Below are positions 1-9,484 of a stretch of DNA of 64,000 bases, piece after piece; position 1 is the stretch's first letter; every line of letters starts with the position of its first letter. The notes under the pieces are model-generated. The model saw only the letters and a program-made list of their open reading frames with translations. It was not told the DNA's origin and did no database searches. The position numbers and the translations under genes are program-made. This DNA is from an uncultured Bacteroidia bacterium (GTDB lineage Bacteria; Bacteroidota; Bacteroidia; J057; CALAJH01): the NCBI GenBank assembly GCA_937922655.1, contig CALAJH010000030.1, positions 1 to 64,000 of the forward strand. The letters run 5' to 3'.

Positions 1-1
1 G

Positions 2-148
2 ACGGGAAGGTTGGTTTTTCGCAAGCGTTTTGAGCCGAAGGGGGGCGTGGTGGAGGTTTGCACGGGCTTGGCCGTTTCGGGGACGTACCGTCTCGTCTGG
101 AAAACCGCGTCGGGCGAAAAATTCGCCGTCCTGGTCGTGGCCGGATAG
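2..148 (+). CDS. C-terminal fragment of a secreted protein with probable T9SS type A sorting domain (starts upstream of window)
   Basis: Frame 2 reads TGRLVFRKRFEPKGGVVEVCTGLAVSGTYRLVWKTASGEKFAVLVVAG*; the GxYxLxxxxxxG...K/AxVV pattern resembles T9SS type A tails. Confidence 0.5.
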   Translation, partial: TGRLVFRKRFEPKGGVVEVCTGLAVSGTYRLVWKTASGEKFAVLVVAG

Positions 149-234
149 TATGGCGTTCAGAAAAGCCTGCCGACCGTTGTTTTTGATTAAATTCGCGGTC
201 GGCAGGGGGCTTGCCGTTTAGAATGTAAAATCGT

Positions 235-1227
235 ATGAGAAGACTTCCGGTTTTCTTTTTGATAGACGTTTCCGAATCCATGGTAGGAGAACCCTTGGAA
301 TTGGTAAAGGAAGGGTTTACTACGATATTAAACGATTTAAGGTACGATCCATACGCGTTGGAAACGGTGTGGCTGAGCTTGACGGTTTACGCGGGCAAAC
401 CCAAAACTCTGGTGCCGTTGACGGAGCTTATGAGTTTTCGTATGCCTCAATTGCCGATTGGAGGAGGTTCCAGATTAGGGAAGGCTTTGATGTATTTGGC
501 GGGTGAATTAGAGGGTTCGGTAGTGCGATCTTCGCCCAACAATCGAGGGGATTGGCGGCCGGTTGTTTTCTTGTTTACCGATTCCGAGTCATCGGATGAC
601 GTCGCCGCCGCTATTGAATCGTGGAAAAGTCGTCCCGCAGGCAAAAGCGAGATGGTGGTGGTTTTGTTTGGAAATTCATCGGACGCCCCCGCTTTTCGTT
701 CCCTTACCGAAAGGATATACCGTTTCAATCGTACCGACCCCTCGGCCTATAAAAACCTTTTTCGTTGGATTTCCACTTCGCTTCAATCGGCGTCGGTTGT
801 AGGTATGAATCGGGTCTGCACGTCTTTGCCGGAAAGCGTGCAAGCTTTTGACGCCGGTGCACGTAGCGAAAGCGCTTATTTGGTTTTTTCCGCCAAATGC
901 TCGAAAACGGGAGGTTTATATCTTGTCAAGTACGAACGATTGCCCAACGACCAATATCAATTGATTGCCGCTTATCCCGTTAAGGACAGTTATTACGAGT
1001 TAAGCGACGATACGACGATTGACTTCACGCTTCATTTGGGAAAGTTGAACGGTTTTCCATGTTGTCCTTACCCAAATTGCGGCAATCGTTATGGTTTTTC
1101 CATATGTACATGTGGAAAAGTGTTTTGTAGTTCGGGCGCCGAAAGTTCCCAATGTCCTTGGTGCGAAAAAACGAAGTCTTTTGGCTCCAAAATCGGTGAG
1201 GTTGGCGTTAAGCGGGTTGTGGGTTAA
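235..1227 (+). CDS. von Willebrand factor type A domain protein, TerY-like, with C-terminal Cys-rich zinc-binding segment
   Basis: 330 aa, FLIDVSESM (MIDAS DxSxS) near N-terminus; C-terminal CCPYPNCGNRYGFSICTCGKVFCSSG...CPWC. Confidence 0.8.
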   Translation: MRRLPVFFLIDVSESMVGEPLELVKEGFTTILNDLRYDPYALETVWLSLTVYAGKPKTLVPLTELMSFRMPQLPIGGGSRLGKALMYLAGELEGSVVRSSPNNRGDWRPVVFLFTDSESSDDVAAAIESWKSRPAGKSEMVVVLFGNSSDAPAFRSLTERIYRFNRTDPSAYKNLFRWISTSLQSASVVGMNRVCTSLPESVQAFDAGARSESAYLVFSAKCSKTGGLYLVKYERLPNDQYQLIAAYPVKDSYYELSDDTTIDFTLHLGKLNGFPCCPYPNCGNRYGFSICTCGKVFCSSGAESSQCPWCEKTKSFGSKIGEVGVKRVVG

Positions 1228-1272
1228 ACTACCGTGGGCGCACCCCGGGCGATTTTGGGTACGCCTGCGTTA

Positions 1273-2787
1273 TCATGCTTGGCAAGACGCAAACACGGGA
1301 ACGGGGATTCCTTGTATAAGGTCGGTTTTGTTTCCGTTTTCATCCACCCGGCAACACCGCAATCTGTCTTTGAAAACTTCGGGTTTGAATATCGAGTTGC
1401 CCAAAAGCATTCTGGCGCACTCTTGAATGCCCTCGGTGATGGAGGGATGGGGATGGACGAGTTCGGCCAATTCGGCAATGCTTCTTTTGTCGCGTATCAA
1501 AAGCGCGGAGGCCTGAATGACGCTCGAAGCATGTGCCCCAACTGCACGTATGCCCAACAGCCGCATTTCATCATCGTCGCTGACAATCATCTTAATAAAT
1601 CCTCGGTCGTTGCGTTGGCAGATGGCCCGGCTAATGAATTCGTAGCGATAAACACCGACGCGGTAAGGCATTTTGGCCGACCGACATTGCTTTTCGTTCA
1701 ACCCTACGCCCGCCACTTCGGGACTCAGAAACATAATGGTGGAAACGTTGTCGTAACTGACGGGGGACGGTACGGAGGCGTAAATCTTTTCCACCGCGTG
1801 CCTTGCTTCGAGTTCTCCGACGTTAACCAAACAAATATCGGCGGTCAAATCCCCGACGACGTATATATGTTTGGCGGTGGTTTGCGAATCGTCGTTGACG
1901 ATTTGGCCGCGCTCGTCCACTTCGACTCCCGCATTTTCCAAGCGTAATCCCGCGGTGTTGGCTACCCGCCCAATTGAAATCAGCGCTTTTTCGGCGTAAT
2001 AAGTTTCACAGCGTCCATCATAATAATTGAGTACGTATTTTACGCGGCCGTTTTCAATTTCCATACTTTTGAGCGCGGACTTGCGATGAATCGTTACGCC
2101 GTTTTTTTCCATGTTTTCGGCGACGATGCAGGTCAAATCTTCGTCCTCGAACGGCAGGATTTGTTCGGATTTGTCAATAATGAACACTTTCGTTTTTCCG
2201 AAAGCGGCAAAAATCGTGGCAAATTCGCACCCTATGACTCCTGCACCCAAAATCACAAGACTTTCGGGGAAGTTGTCAAAATTGGATATTCCGTCGCTGG
2301 TGACAATGATTTTTTCGTCGACGGGAATATGCGCAAGTTTGCGGGGCGATGAACCCGTCGCCAAAATAACGTTTTCTGCCCAAACGACTTCTCTTCGCGC
2401 ATCGGACTCGATTTTTATTTCGTGTGGGGAATCAAACGAGGCGAAACCCGTTTTGTAAGCGAACCTTCCCGTTTTTTCAAAATAATCGAGTTGTAAGCGC
2501 ATTTGGGCGTTGCGCTCGGCTTCGGCTTCATGTACCGTGCGAATAATGGCCTGATAATCAAGGTCGTAACCATGAACCCGATAACCGCGGTCGGTGATGT
2601 GCAGGTGTGAAACGTCTTTGGCGATTTCCCAGAGGGTTTTGGACGAAAGGGCGCCCTCGTAAATTCCCGCCCCGCCCAATCTGTTTTTTTCTACGAGCAG
2701 TACTCGTTTTCCGTAATCCAATGCGCGTATGGCCGCCGCATATCCCGAGGGGCCGCCACCGACGACACACACGTCGTATTTTTCCAT
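1273..2787 (-). CDS. NAD(P)/FAD-dependent oxidoreductase, dihydrolipoamide-dehydrogenase-like fold lacking the redox disulfide
   Basis: GGGPSGYAAAIRALDYGKRVLLVEK FAD motif, GAGVIGCEFATIFAAFG NAD motif; GGAGIYEGALSSKT in place of GGTCLNxGCIPSK. Confidence 0.85.
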   Translation of the reverse strand: MEKYDVCVVGGGPSGYAAAIRALDYGKRVLLVEKNRLGGAGIYEGALSSKTLWEIAKDVSHLHITDRGYRVHGYDLDYQAIIRTVHEAEAERNAQMRLQLDYFEKTGRFAYKTGFASFDSPHEIKIESDARREVVWAENVILATGSSPRKLAHIPVDEKIIVTSDGISNFDNFPESLVILGAGVIGCEFATIFAAFGKTKVFIIDKSEQILPFEDEDLTCIVAENMEKNGVTIHRKSALKSMEIENGRVKYVLNYYDGRCETYYAEKALISIGRVANTAGLRLENAGVEVDERGQIVNDDSQTTAKHIYVVGDLTADICLVNVGELEARHAVEKIYASVPSPVSYDNVSTIMFLSPEVAGVGLNEKQCRSAKMPYRVGVYRYEFISRAICQRNDRGFIKMIVSDDDEMRLLGIRAVGAHASSVIQASALLIRDKRSIAELAELVHPHPSITEGIQECARMLLGNSIFKPEVFKDRLRCCRVDENGNKTDLIQGIPVPVFASCQA

Positions 2788-2824
2788 GAAATGGTTTGAA
2801 TGTCAGGCTAATCCGTTGCCACGA

Positions 2825-2832
2825 CAAAATTA
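2825..2832 (-). promoter_or_regulatory. candidate Bacteroidota -7 box TAATTTTG upstream of 1273..2787
   Basis: CAAAATTA on + strand = TAnnTTTG on - strand; TTGG 19 nt further upstream. Confidence 0.5.
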
Positions 2833-3361
2833 GGCAATTTATAAGGCAATACCAAGGCGGCTCGTACACCAAAGGGTTAAAATATTGGGCGTCCGAGATA
2901 TTTTCCATCGACTCCGTTTTTGACGGTGCAACATACACGCGGATAACTATCATGTAATTAAGAGTTTTTAATTTAAAAAATATATTTGAATTAAATTTCA
3001 GTAGAACTTTACCGGCCGTTCTTGTCCGAGAACGAAAAAGCATTCGATGTGGGTTGTGTTGTGTGGGCCAATTGTAAAAACGTTTCTATATTTCGACCGC
3101 TTGATTTTGGTCGATGAAACGCCGTCCCCGCCAAAAATATTTGAAAATTACAGCGTATTTAACCGAATTGTTTTCCCGTTAAATTGTTGCACTTATCAAA
3201 ACTTGTGCATGTTTTTTGAGCGAATCACGCCCGACTTATTCGTTCGGTAATTCGATAAAAACATTGTGTTGGAATTAACGGGAACGAAACACTCAAAACA
3301 TTTGTAATGCTATTAATCGCCTAAACCAAACCATTTTATTCACCTTAAACCCCAATGAACG

Positions 3362-3892
3362 ATGAAGACGTTAGGAATAAAATGGGAGCCGTTTCGCCAA
3401 AAACTGGCACAAAACGATGTTGCGTTGTTGGACAAGTGTAGAATTTATTTTACGCTTGCGGCCAACTTTAAAGAGTATTTCGAGGCGGGAAAAAAGGCGA
3501 TTCTCGCCGCGCCCAACGAACCCAAGTTCCGTGCCTATAAAGCCGCATTTCTGGCCTTGGAAGCCAAATACGCTTTTTGGCCGACGGACAAACTTATGTA
3601 CGTTCAGCGTGCATTGACGCTCTTGGATTCACTGGTCTCCCATCATCCGGAAGATGTGGAAATACGCTTCTTACGTGCGATGATTGCCGACCGATTGCCG
3701 TCCTTCTTCAATAGAAAGGCACAAGCTTTGTCGGATATTGCATATGTCGTACGACACCTTTCTCGGTTGAAAGAACCCGAATTCGAGGTCTTTGTTTTGG
3801 ATTATCTCTCTTCCGAAGTCCAACTTTCGGAACAACTTGAACGTAAAGTTTCCGAACTCAAATCCGATTACGACGCAAAATCCGCCCTTTAA
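3362..3892 (+). CDS. hypothetical protein, helical, 176 aa
   Basis: Intact ORF with ATG; KFRAYKAAFLALEAKYAFWPTDKLMYVQRALTLLDSLVSHHPEDVEIRFLRAMIADRLPSFF looks like a genuine soluble protein. Confidence 0.7.
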   Translation: MKTLGIKWEPFRQKLAQNDVALLDKCRIYFTLAANFKEYFEAGKKAILAAPNEPKFRAYKAAFLALEAKYAFWPTDKLMYVQRALTLLDSLVSHHPEDVEIRFLRAMIADRLPSFFNRKAQALSDIAYVVRHLSRLKEPEFEVFVLDYLSSEVQLSEQLERKVSELKSDYDAKSAL

Positions 3893-3930
3893 CAGGGCGG
3901 ATTGACTTCTGAATCATCGTATGTACGGCC

Positions 3931-4573
3931 CTAGAAAACGGAGCTTTCGTTGCCGTGCATAAACTCTAAACCTCGTTCGTATACAACCAATGTTTTTATT
4001 GCCGAAGGTGGTTCGTTCCCAATCCGACCCATGAATTCATGGAGCGTTCCCTTCGAACGCATACACAAGGAACGGTCCTCGCTTTCCGACCCTTGCCGCA
4101 TCCCGTAGGTAAGTTTGACTTGGATGGAGCTGTTTTCATCAAGTTGGTATAAACGTAAATGCGTTCCGTGTCATTTGGGATGTAAGGACGTCAAGAAAAA
4201 GGATTTTGTCTTCGATGTGGACGAACCTTGTGTGTTTTTAGATCGTAAAAGCAACAAAAACCGGGTATGGACACACTGCTCTGTTGTCAAACAATCCGGG
4301 TAACATCCACGGTCTTTATCGTTGGAGGTTGGAGCGCCAAAAAAACTATGGAATCAAATTCCAACGCAAGAAAATTCTCTTTTCCATAACGATTTATACG
4401 CGGTATACCAAAGCGCCGTTCCCGAAGAGGTACGTCGCGCTCAATCTCAAAGAGGACAAAATATCGTGTCGAGCTTTTCAAGGGCACGTCGCTTTTCAAT
4501 ATTTCGCAAGAAAGTTTGCTCCTTTGCCAAATCCCTCGACGCACTCACCGGTTCCGATGGCGTTGCCATTCAT
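3931..4573 (-). pseudogene. decayed hypothetical protein gene (frameshifts plus in-frame TGA)
   Basis: Minus strand from ATG at 4573: MNGNAIGTGECVEGFGKGANFLAKY, shifting near 4490 to ILKSDVPLKSSTRYFVLFEIERDVPLRERRFGIPRINRYGKENFLALEFDSIVFLALQPPTIKTVDVTRIV (ORF 4287..4544), then another frame ending HLRLYQLDENSSIQVKLTYGMRQGSESEDRSLCMRSKGTLHEFMGRIGNEPPSAIKTLVVYERGLEFMHGNESSVF* at 3931. Confidence 0.4.
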
Positions 4574-4753
4574 CGCTACAATCCCTCGTTATTGGTTTAA
4601 CATTACCCAAGCATGGTTTTGGCGTTTGGCTTTGCGGCGATAATTTTATGCTTTCGCGCCCCGTATTGAAATATTGTTTAATTTTGGGCCAAAGGGTCCG
4701 TTTTTAGCGGGCGGACGAATTAGGGTACGATATTCGTACATGGGTGAATTAAA

Positions 4754-7700
4754 ATGACGAAAATATACCTAGTCTTGGGAATATTGGGCGTTTGGTCGAC
4801 GGCCGCCTATGCCCAGCAGTGCAATATCATTTACGTTACGCCGAACGGCGCGACTTCCGGCGTCGCCGGTACTCAGGACAATCCCGCCGAAATCAACTAC
4901 GCCGTTTCTTTGGTTTCGGAGCAAACCCGGCATATTTTCTTGGCTTCGGGCGTTTATACGTTGAACACCACTTTTCCTTTGGTGGACGGCGTAACTTTCG
5001 AGGGCGGCTTTGACCCCGAAAATTATTGGGCCAAAACCAACGCCGCACCCACGCTCATTATCCGCACCAATCAAAACCCTCAACAAAATCCGTTTCGTAT
5101 CGTCGGCATCGAGGCCGTGAACGTTTCCAACTTTAAGCTTCAGGACGTGGATTTGGTCGTCAACGATGTAACGTCGTTGGGCAACGGATGCTCTTCGTAC
5201 GGGTTGTATGTCCGTGGTGCGTCGAATTACCGTATTGTTCGATGCTCGTTTCGTTCGGGCAACGCCGCCGACGGTATGGACGGCGCCAACGGTTCGCCGG
5301 GCGTCAACGGTTCGCCGGGCGTCGCAGGCGCCAACGGCAACACTCAATGTGCTCAGTTTCAATGTCCGGGTACGTGTTCGGGAAGCAATGCGGGCGGTGC
5401 GGGCGGCAACGATTGGTCGGGCGGCGCGGCGGCGGGTGGCGCGGGCGGCAACGGAGGACAAAAAGGCTGTATTTCCGCGCTTTTTGGTTTGCCTTTGCCC
5501 GGAACCGAACAAGCTTTTCCCGGAACGTCGGGTAATGCCGGCAATGGGCCGGGCGGCGGCGGCGCAGGTTTGGGCGGGCAAGGGGTAACCGTCATCGTCG
5601 GCGGCTCTTGTCCCGCCGACGCCGCCGCCAGCGGTACGCCGGGAGCCGACGGCGCCAACGGTGAAGGCCGAAACGACAATCCCTTGCTTTACGACGGAAC
5701 CAACGGCGTCGCCCAACACTCGTCAGGGTTTTTTATGCCCGGCGACGGAACCGACGGCGTCGATGGACAAGACGGCTCAGGCGGAGGCGGAGGCGGAGGC
5801 GGAGGCTCGCTTGCCTCCTTCTTTTCCGGCAATCTTGGCGTTACGGGGTTGGGATGCGGCGGCGGCGGCGGCGGAGAGGGTGGACAGGGCGGAAGAAAAG
5901 GACGCGGTGGACGCGGCGGCGGCGCCTCTTTCGGCGTTTATCTCTGGAACGGCGGCGCCGGCGGAAAATTTATCGATTCCCGTGCCGATGCCGGCAATCC
6001 CGGACGCGGCGGTCGAGGCGGCGTTGGCGGCAATGGCGGCAACGGCGGCAACGGCGGTAACGGCGGCGGAACCGCCGACCCGCCCGTCTGCAACATCGGA
6101 CGCGGCGGACGCGGCGGACGCGGCGGACGCGGCGGCAACGGCGGTAACGGTGGTAACGGCTCAAACGGTATTTCCCGCCCCCTTTACCGACACAACACCC
6201 CCAATTCCGCCTTCGACTCCCTCAATTATCGTTCCCCCAACGAACCCGCCGTCAAAGTCTTTTACAACGGATGTTCCAAAAGTCGGGTCCGTTTTCAAAT
6301 CGACGCTTCGGGTGAAATCGTTTGGTTTTTTGGCGACGGCGCACAACCCATTGCCGCGGGAGGAACAAACGTCGAAGCCAAATATCAAACCCTCGGACGC
6401 AAAACCATCACCGTGCTCGTTAACGGCCAACCGTTTACTTTCTCCGATTTTATCCACATCCGCGAAGACGGCGCCCCCTTCCTTACCTACATCGAATCCA
6501 ATCACGACACCATCTGCTCCGGCTTTACCCCCCTGTTCCGTTCGTCGCTCACCGACGCCCTCCGTTACGATTGGAAAATCGAAGGCCTCCAACCCCAACT
6601 GCCCGACTACGATTTTCCGTCCGTTCCATGGAACTTTATCAACAACATCGTTTTTGAAACCCCGGGCGACTATCGAGTCGTTATGCGAAGCTATACGGCA
6701 TGTTGCGGATATTCCGAATGGGACACCTTTAATGTACACGTCCGGGCCAACCCCGCTCCGTCAATAAATTTGGTCTCCCAAAGCAATATTTCCGTCGGTA
6801 TCGAACAAAATCCTGTAACCTTTATCGCCAATACGACCAACGTCGGTCCGAATCCCGTTTACGTTTTTTATCTCAACGGTCAGCTCGTTCACTCTTCCAC
6901 CTCGCCAATATGGACGACGAGCGCCATTCCCGTCGGAATTCATACCGTTCGTGCGGGGGTGGTGATTTTTACCGAATGCTTGAACGGCGATACGATTTTT
7001 TCCAACACCCTCAACCTTAAAGTGCTGCCGCGTGAAATTTTTGTCATCGGCCAAAACCGGTACGCCGACCAAAACAATTCGTGTATTACCGTCCGCCAGT
7101 TGAATCCGGGGTCGAATTTCCGTCCCGGCGAACCGATTTATTTGTCGGTGGTGCGCATATTTTTCGACCCCGACATCACCTTGTATTCTTATTGGGATTT
7201 GGGCGACGGACGGGGAGCGACCGGCGACACCATTATGATTGTCTACGACCAAGCCGGCGATTATACCGTTACCGTGGCGCCGGGCGACGAAAACGGCCGA
7301 CTTTTCGACGAACCGGCATGTTCGCTCACGCTTCGGATTCGCCCGTATGTCCGGGCGCAATTTGGCGCCGATGTTTTTGGCGGCTGCGCTCCTTTGACCG
7401 TGAATTTCTCGAACCAAAGTATCAACGCCGCGAGTTACGTTTGGGACTTTAGCGACGGCGCCCCCGTAGTAACCCACGCTTCTCCGACGCACACCTTTCT
7501 TTCGCCCGGCGTCCATCGCGTGCGGCTTTTCGCATTTGGCGGTTATTCCAACGACGTCGATACGGTTTCGGGGGTCGTTACGGTATTTCCAAGACCCACC
7601 GCCGATTTTAACGCCGTTCCCGCCCTCGTTTGGGGCGGAAACGATACCGTTCAATTCAATTCCAACGCCAAAGGCGCGGTGAAATGGTTTTGGGACTTTG

Positions 7701-8119
7701 GCGACGGCAATACTTCCGAAGAACGCGACCCCCGACATTTCTATCCCGTCAAGGGAAAATATACCGTTGCGCTGGTTGTCGAAAGTCCGGGCGGGTGTCG
7801 GGACACGGTCGTCAAAACCGATTACATAAACAAACTTTTCAACGTTGCCCGCCCCCAACAAACCGGATTCGCCTCCTTAACGCTTTATCCCAATCCCAAC
7901 GACGGACGTTTTACCCTTTCGTTTGCGACGGATAAAGCCGAACGCTTTACCGCAACGTTCGAGGATGCTTTGGGGCGAAAAATCGGTACGCCTTTCGGCG
8001 GTACAACCGTGCCGGGGGAGAATCGGGTGGATTTTTCGTTTGCGGCGCCGGCCGGCGTCTATCTTTTGCGCCTAAGCGTCGGCGCCCGCACGACGGCCGT
8101 ACCCGTGGTCGTCAAATGA
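4754..8119 (+). CDS. secreted beta-helix/Gly-rich/PKD protein with T9SS type A sorting domain
   Basis: 1121 aa; signal peptide MTKIYLVLGILGVWSTAAYAQ; GGNGGNGG/GRGGRGG region; PKD motifs (VWDFSDGAP, WFWDFGDGNTSEERDPRHFY); tail LYPNPNDGRFTLSF...GVYLLRLSVGARTTAVPVVVK. Confidence 0.9.
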   Translation: MTKIYLVLGILGVWSTAAYAQQCNIIYVTPNGATSGVAGTQDNPAEINYAVSLVSEQTRHIFLASGVYTLNTTFPLVDGVTFEGGFDPENYWAKTNAAPTLIIRTNQNPQQNPFRIVGIEAVNVSNFKLQDVDLVVNDVTSLGNGCSSYGLYVRGASNYRIVRCSFRSGNAADGMDGANGSPGVNGSPGVAGANGNTQCAQFQCPGTCSGSNAGGAGGNDWSGGAAAGGAGGNGGQKGCISALFGLPLPGTEQAFPGTSGNAGNGPGGGGAGLGGQGVTVIVGGSCPADAAASGTPGADGANGEGRNDNPLLYDGTNGVAQHSSGFFMPGDGTDGVDGQDGSGGGGGGGGGSLASFFSGNLGVTGLGCGGGGGGEGGQGGRKGRGGRGGGASFGVYLWNGGAGGKFIDSRADAGNPGRGGRGGVGGNGGNGGNGGNGGGTADPPVCNIGRGGRGGRGGRGGNGGNGGNGSNGISRPLYRHNTPNSAFDSLNYRSPNEPAVKVFYNGCSKSRVRFQIDASGEIVWFFGDGAQPIAAGGTNVEAKYQTLGRKTITVLVNGQPFTFSDFIHIREDGAPFLTYIESNHDTICSGFTPLFRSSLTDALRYDWKIEGLQPQLPDYDFPSVPWNFINNIVFETPGDYRVVMRSYTACCGYSEWDTFNVHVRANPAPSINLVSQSNISVGIEQNPVTFIANTTNVGPNPVYVFYLNGQLVHSSTSPIWTTSAIPVGIHTVRAGVVIFTECLNGDTIFSNTLNLKVLPREIFVIGQNRYADQNNSCITVRQLNPGSNFRPGEPIYLSVVRIFFDPDITLYSYWDLGDGRGATGDTIMIVYDQAGDYTVTVAPGDENGRLFDEPACSLTLRIRPYVRAQFGADVFGGCAPLTVNFSNQSINAASYVWDFSDGAPVVTHASPTHTFLSPGVHRVRLFAFGGYSNDVDTVSGVVTVFPRPTADFNAVPALVWGGNDTVQFNSNAKGAVKWFWDFGDGNTSEERDPRHFYPVKGKYTVALVVESPGGCRDTVVKTDYINKLFNVARPQQTGFASLTLYPNPNDGRFTLSFATDKAERFTATFEDALGRKIGTPFGGTTVPGENRVDFSFAAPAGVYLLRLSVGARTTAVPVVVK
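5260..6175 (+). repeat. Gly-rich low-complexity coding repeat (GGN/GRG/GGG, GGAGGC hexamers)
   Basis: Translated GADGANGEG, GGGGGGGG, RGGRGGRGGRGGNGGNGGNGS; DNA contains GGAGGC and GGCGGACGC tandem units. Confidence 0.9.
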
Positions 8120-8151
8120 CGTCGGCAGAAAGCGTGTTTTTTTTCGTTATC

Positions 8152-8181
8152 GCCGACCCGTGAAAGCGGGTCGGCTTTTTT
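8152..8181 (+). terminator. intrinsic terminator after the 4754..8119 CDS
   Basis: GCCGACCCG-TGAAAG-CGGGTCGGC followed by TTTTTT. Confidence 0.85.
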
Positions 8182-8241
8182 ATCGTTTTGGGCAAAAGAA
8201 CGCGTGTTCGGGGGCAAACGGTTTTGTCGCCGGTTAAAATC

Positions 8242-9393
8242 TCAAGGTAGGCCGTAGATTCGTAAGTAGGGCAGGTTGAAAAATTCGTCGGCCAAGCCGG
8301 TAAAATCCTGTTTTGTACGTCGGCAAAAATCTTCCGCCCGTCCCAAAAGCATCATTTCCGTGAGATATTCGTCCAGGTACGAATCGGTCAGCCGGGCTTC
8401 GAGACGATAAGGATGTTCAAAGGCGTAACGCCGGGCCATGTCGTCGTTGGCCCCAAAAACGTCGCCGACCGCCGCATGTTCAAAATACGCCCGTTCGAGA
8501 ATCAATAAAACGAGTACGGTTTGGGAGAAAACGATGGTTTTGAGCGAGGCTTTGCCGTAGAGCGGTTCGCAATCGTGTTCGAGACGAAAGCGCAAAAACT
8601 CTAACAGCGGATAAAAACGTCGGTATTGCGTCGTATCCAATGCGATGGCGTGAATCACGAGCGTCGGCGCCAACGACGCCAAGTAATGTTCTTTTTCTTC
8701 GGGAAAAACGAGTACGGGCGGAGGCGGGGGGGAATAGTCGATGTTTTTTCCCCAATGTTCGGCCGCGAGCTTCATGCAAAAAAAATGGTCCAACGGGCCG
8801 CGAAAAACCACCAAGGCGCCGGCGTAACAATTCAAGCCCCGGGCGTATTCGGCAAGGTCGGCTTCGGTAATTTTTGTATATGCGTACGCCGGGGCTTTGA
8901 GCGCCGCCAACTCCCAAGATTCCCCGAATACGCTCAACAAATCCCGAACCGGTGCGTCGTCCAAAAACTCGTTGTCGCGTTTGACGAGTCTGTTGATTGT
9001 CGCACGTAAATTTTTGTTTTTTGAGAGTTGTGCGGGCGCTTTGGAGATATAGGCGGCCAAAGTCGAAATTTTTTCCGGTAGGACGGTGAAGGAAAAACGA
9101 CGATACGCCGGACGAATTTCCCAAAAATAATCCGAGGCGCCGTGGCGTGCGGCCTCGGAAAACAGCAACGGGGCCGCCACGTCGTCCAAACCCGGTTTAA
9201 CGACGTGTTGGCGGTCGTAGCCCCCCGGATATACAAGCGTCAAACTTTCAAACGTCCGCGAACTATCCTCGACAACCATGACCATCAGACCGTTGGACAA
9301 GGTTTCGGTAAAATAACGGGAACACACCGATGGGGTGTAAGGGGCTTGCGCCGCCGCGTAACGGCACGCAAAAATCAAAAACATCCATGTCAT
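8242..9393 (-). CDS. secreted M16 (insulinase/pitrilysin)-like protein, probably catalytically inactive
   Basis: Signal peptide MTWMFLIFACRYAAAQ; ETLSNGLMVMVVEDSSRTFESLTLVYPGGYDRQ resembles M16 N-terminus; HxxEH is absent (GLDDVAAPLLFSEAARHG). Confidence 0.55.
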   Translation of the reverse strand: MTWMFLIFACRYAAAQAPYTPSVCSRYFTETLSNGLMVMVVEDSSRTFESLTLVYPGGYDRQHVVKPGLDDVAAPLLFSEAARHGASDYFWEIRPAYRRFSFTVLPEKISTLAAYISKAPAQLSKNKNLRATINRLVKRDNEFLDDAPVRDLLSVFGESWELAALKAPAYAYTKITEADLAEYARGLNCYAGALVVFRGPLDHFFCMKLAAEHWGKNIDYSPPPPPVLVFPEEKEHYLASLAPTLVIHAIALDTTQYRRFYPLLEFLRFRLEHDCEPLYGKASLKTIVFSQTVLVLLILERAYFEHAAVGDVFGANDDMARRYAFEHPYRLEARLTDSYLDEYLTEMMLLGRAEDFCRRTKQDFTGLADEFFNLPYLRIYGLP

Positions 9394-9400
9394 GCGCAGG

Positions 9401-9408
9401 CAAAATTA
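9401..9408 (-). promoter_or_regulatory. candidate -7 box TAATTTTG, 7 nt from ATG of 8242..9393
   Basis: CAAAATTA on + strand. Confidence 0.5.
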
Positions 9409-9484
9409 CCGATTTTCAACCCGCAAAAAAACGGGGACGACGCAAACGCCGACCCCGCTCTCCTTTTAGACATGAAAAAAAGCA

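Noticed and set aside
5661-6767. 368-aa + strand ORF in another frame of the Gly-rich region
   Set aside because: Ala/Thr/Pro low complexity from frame-shifted GGC repeats; the frame of 4754..8119 has signal peptide, PKD and CTD
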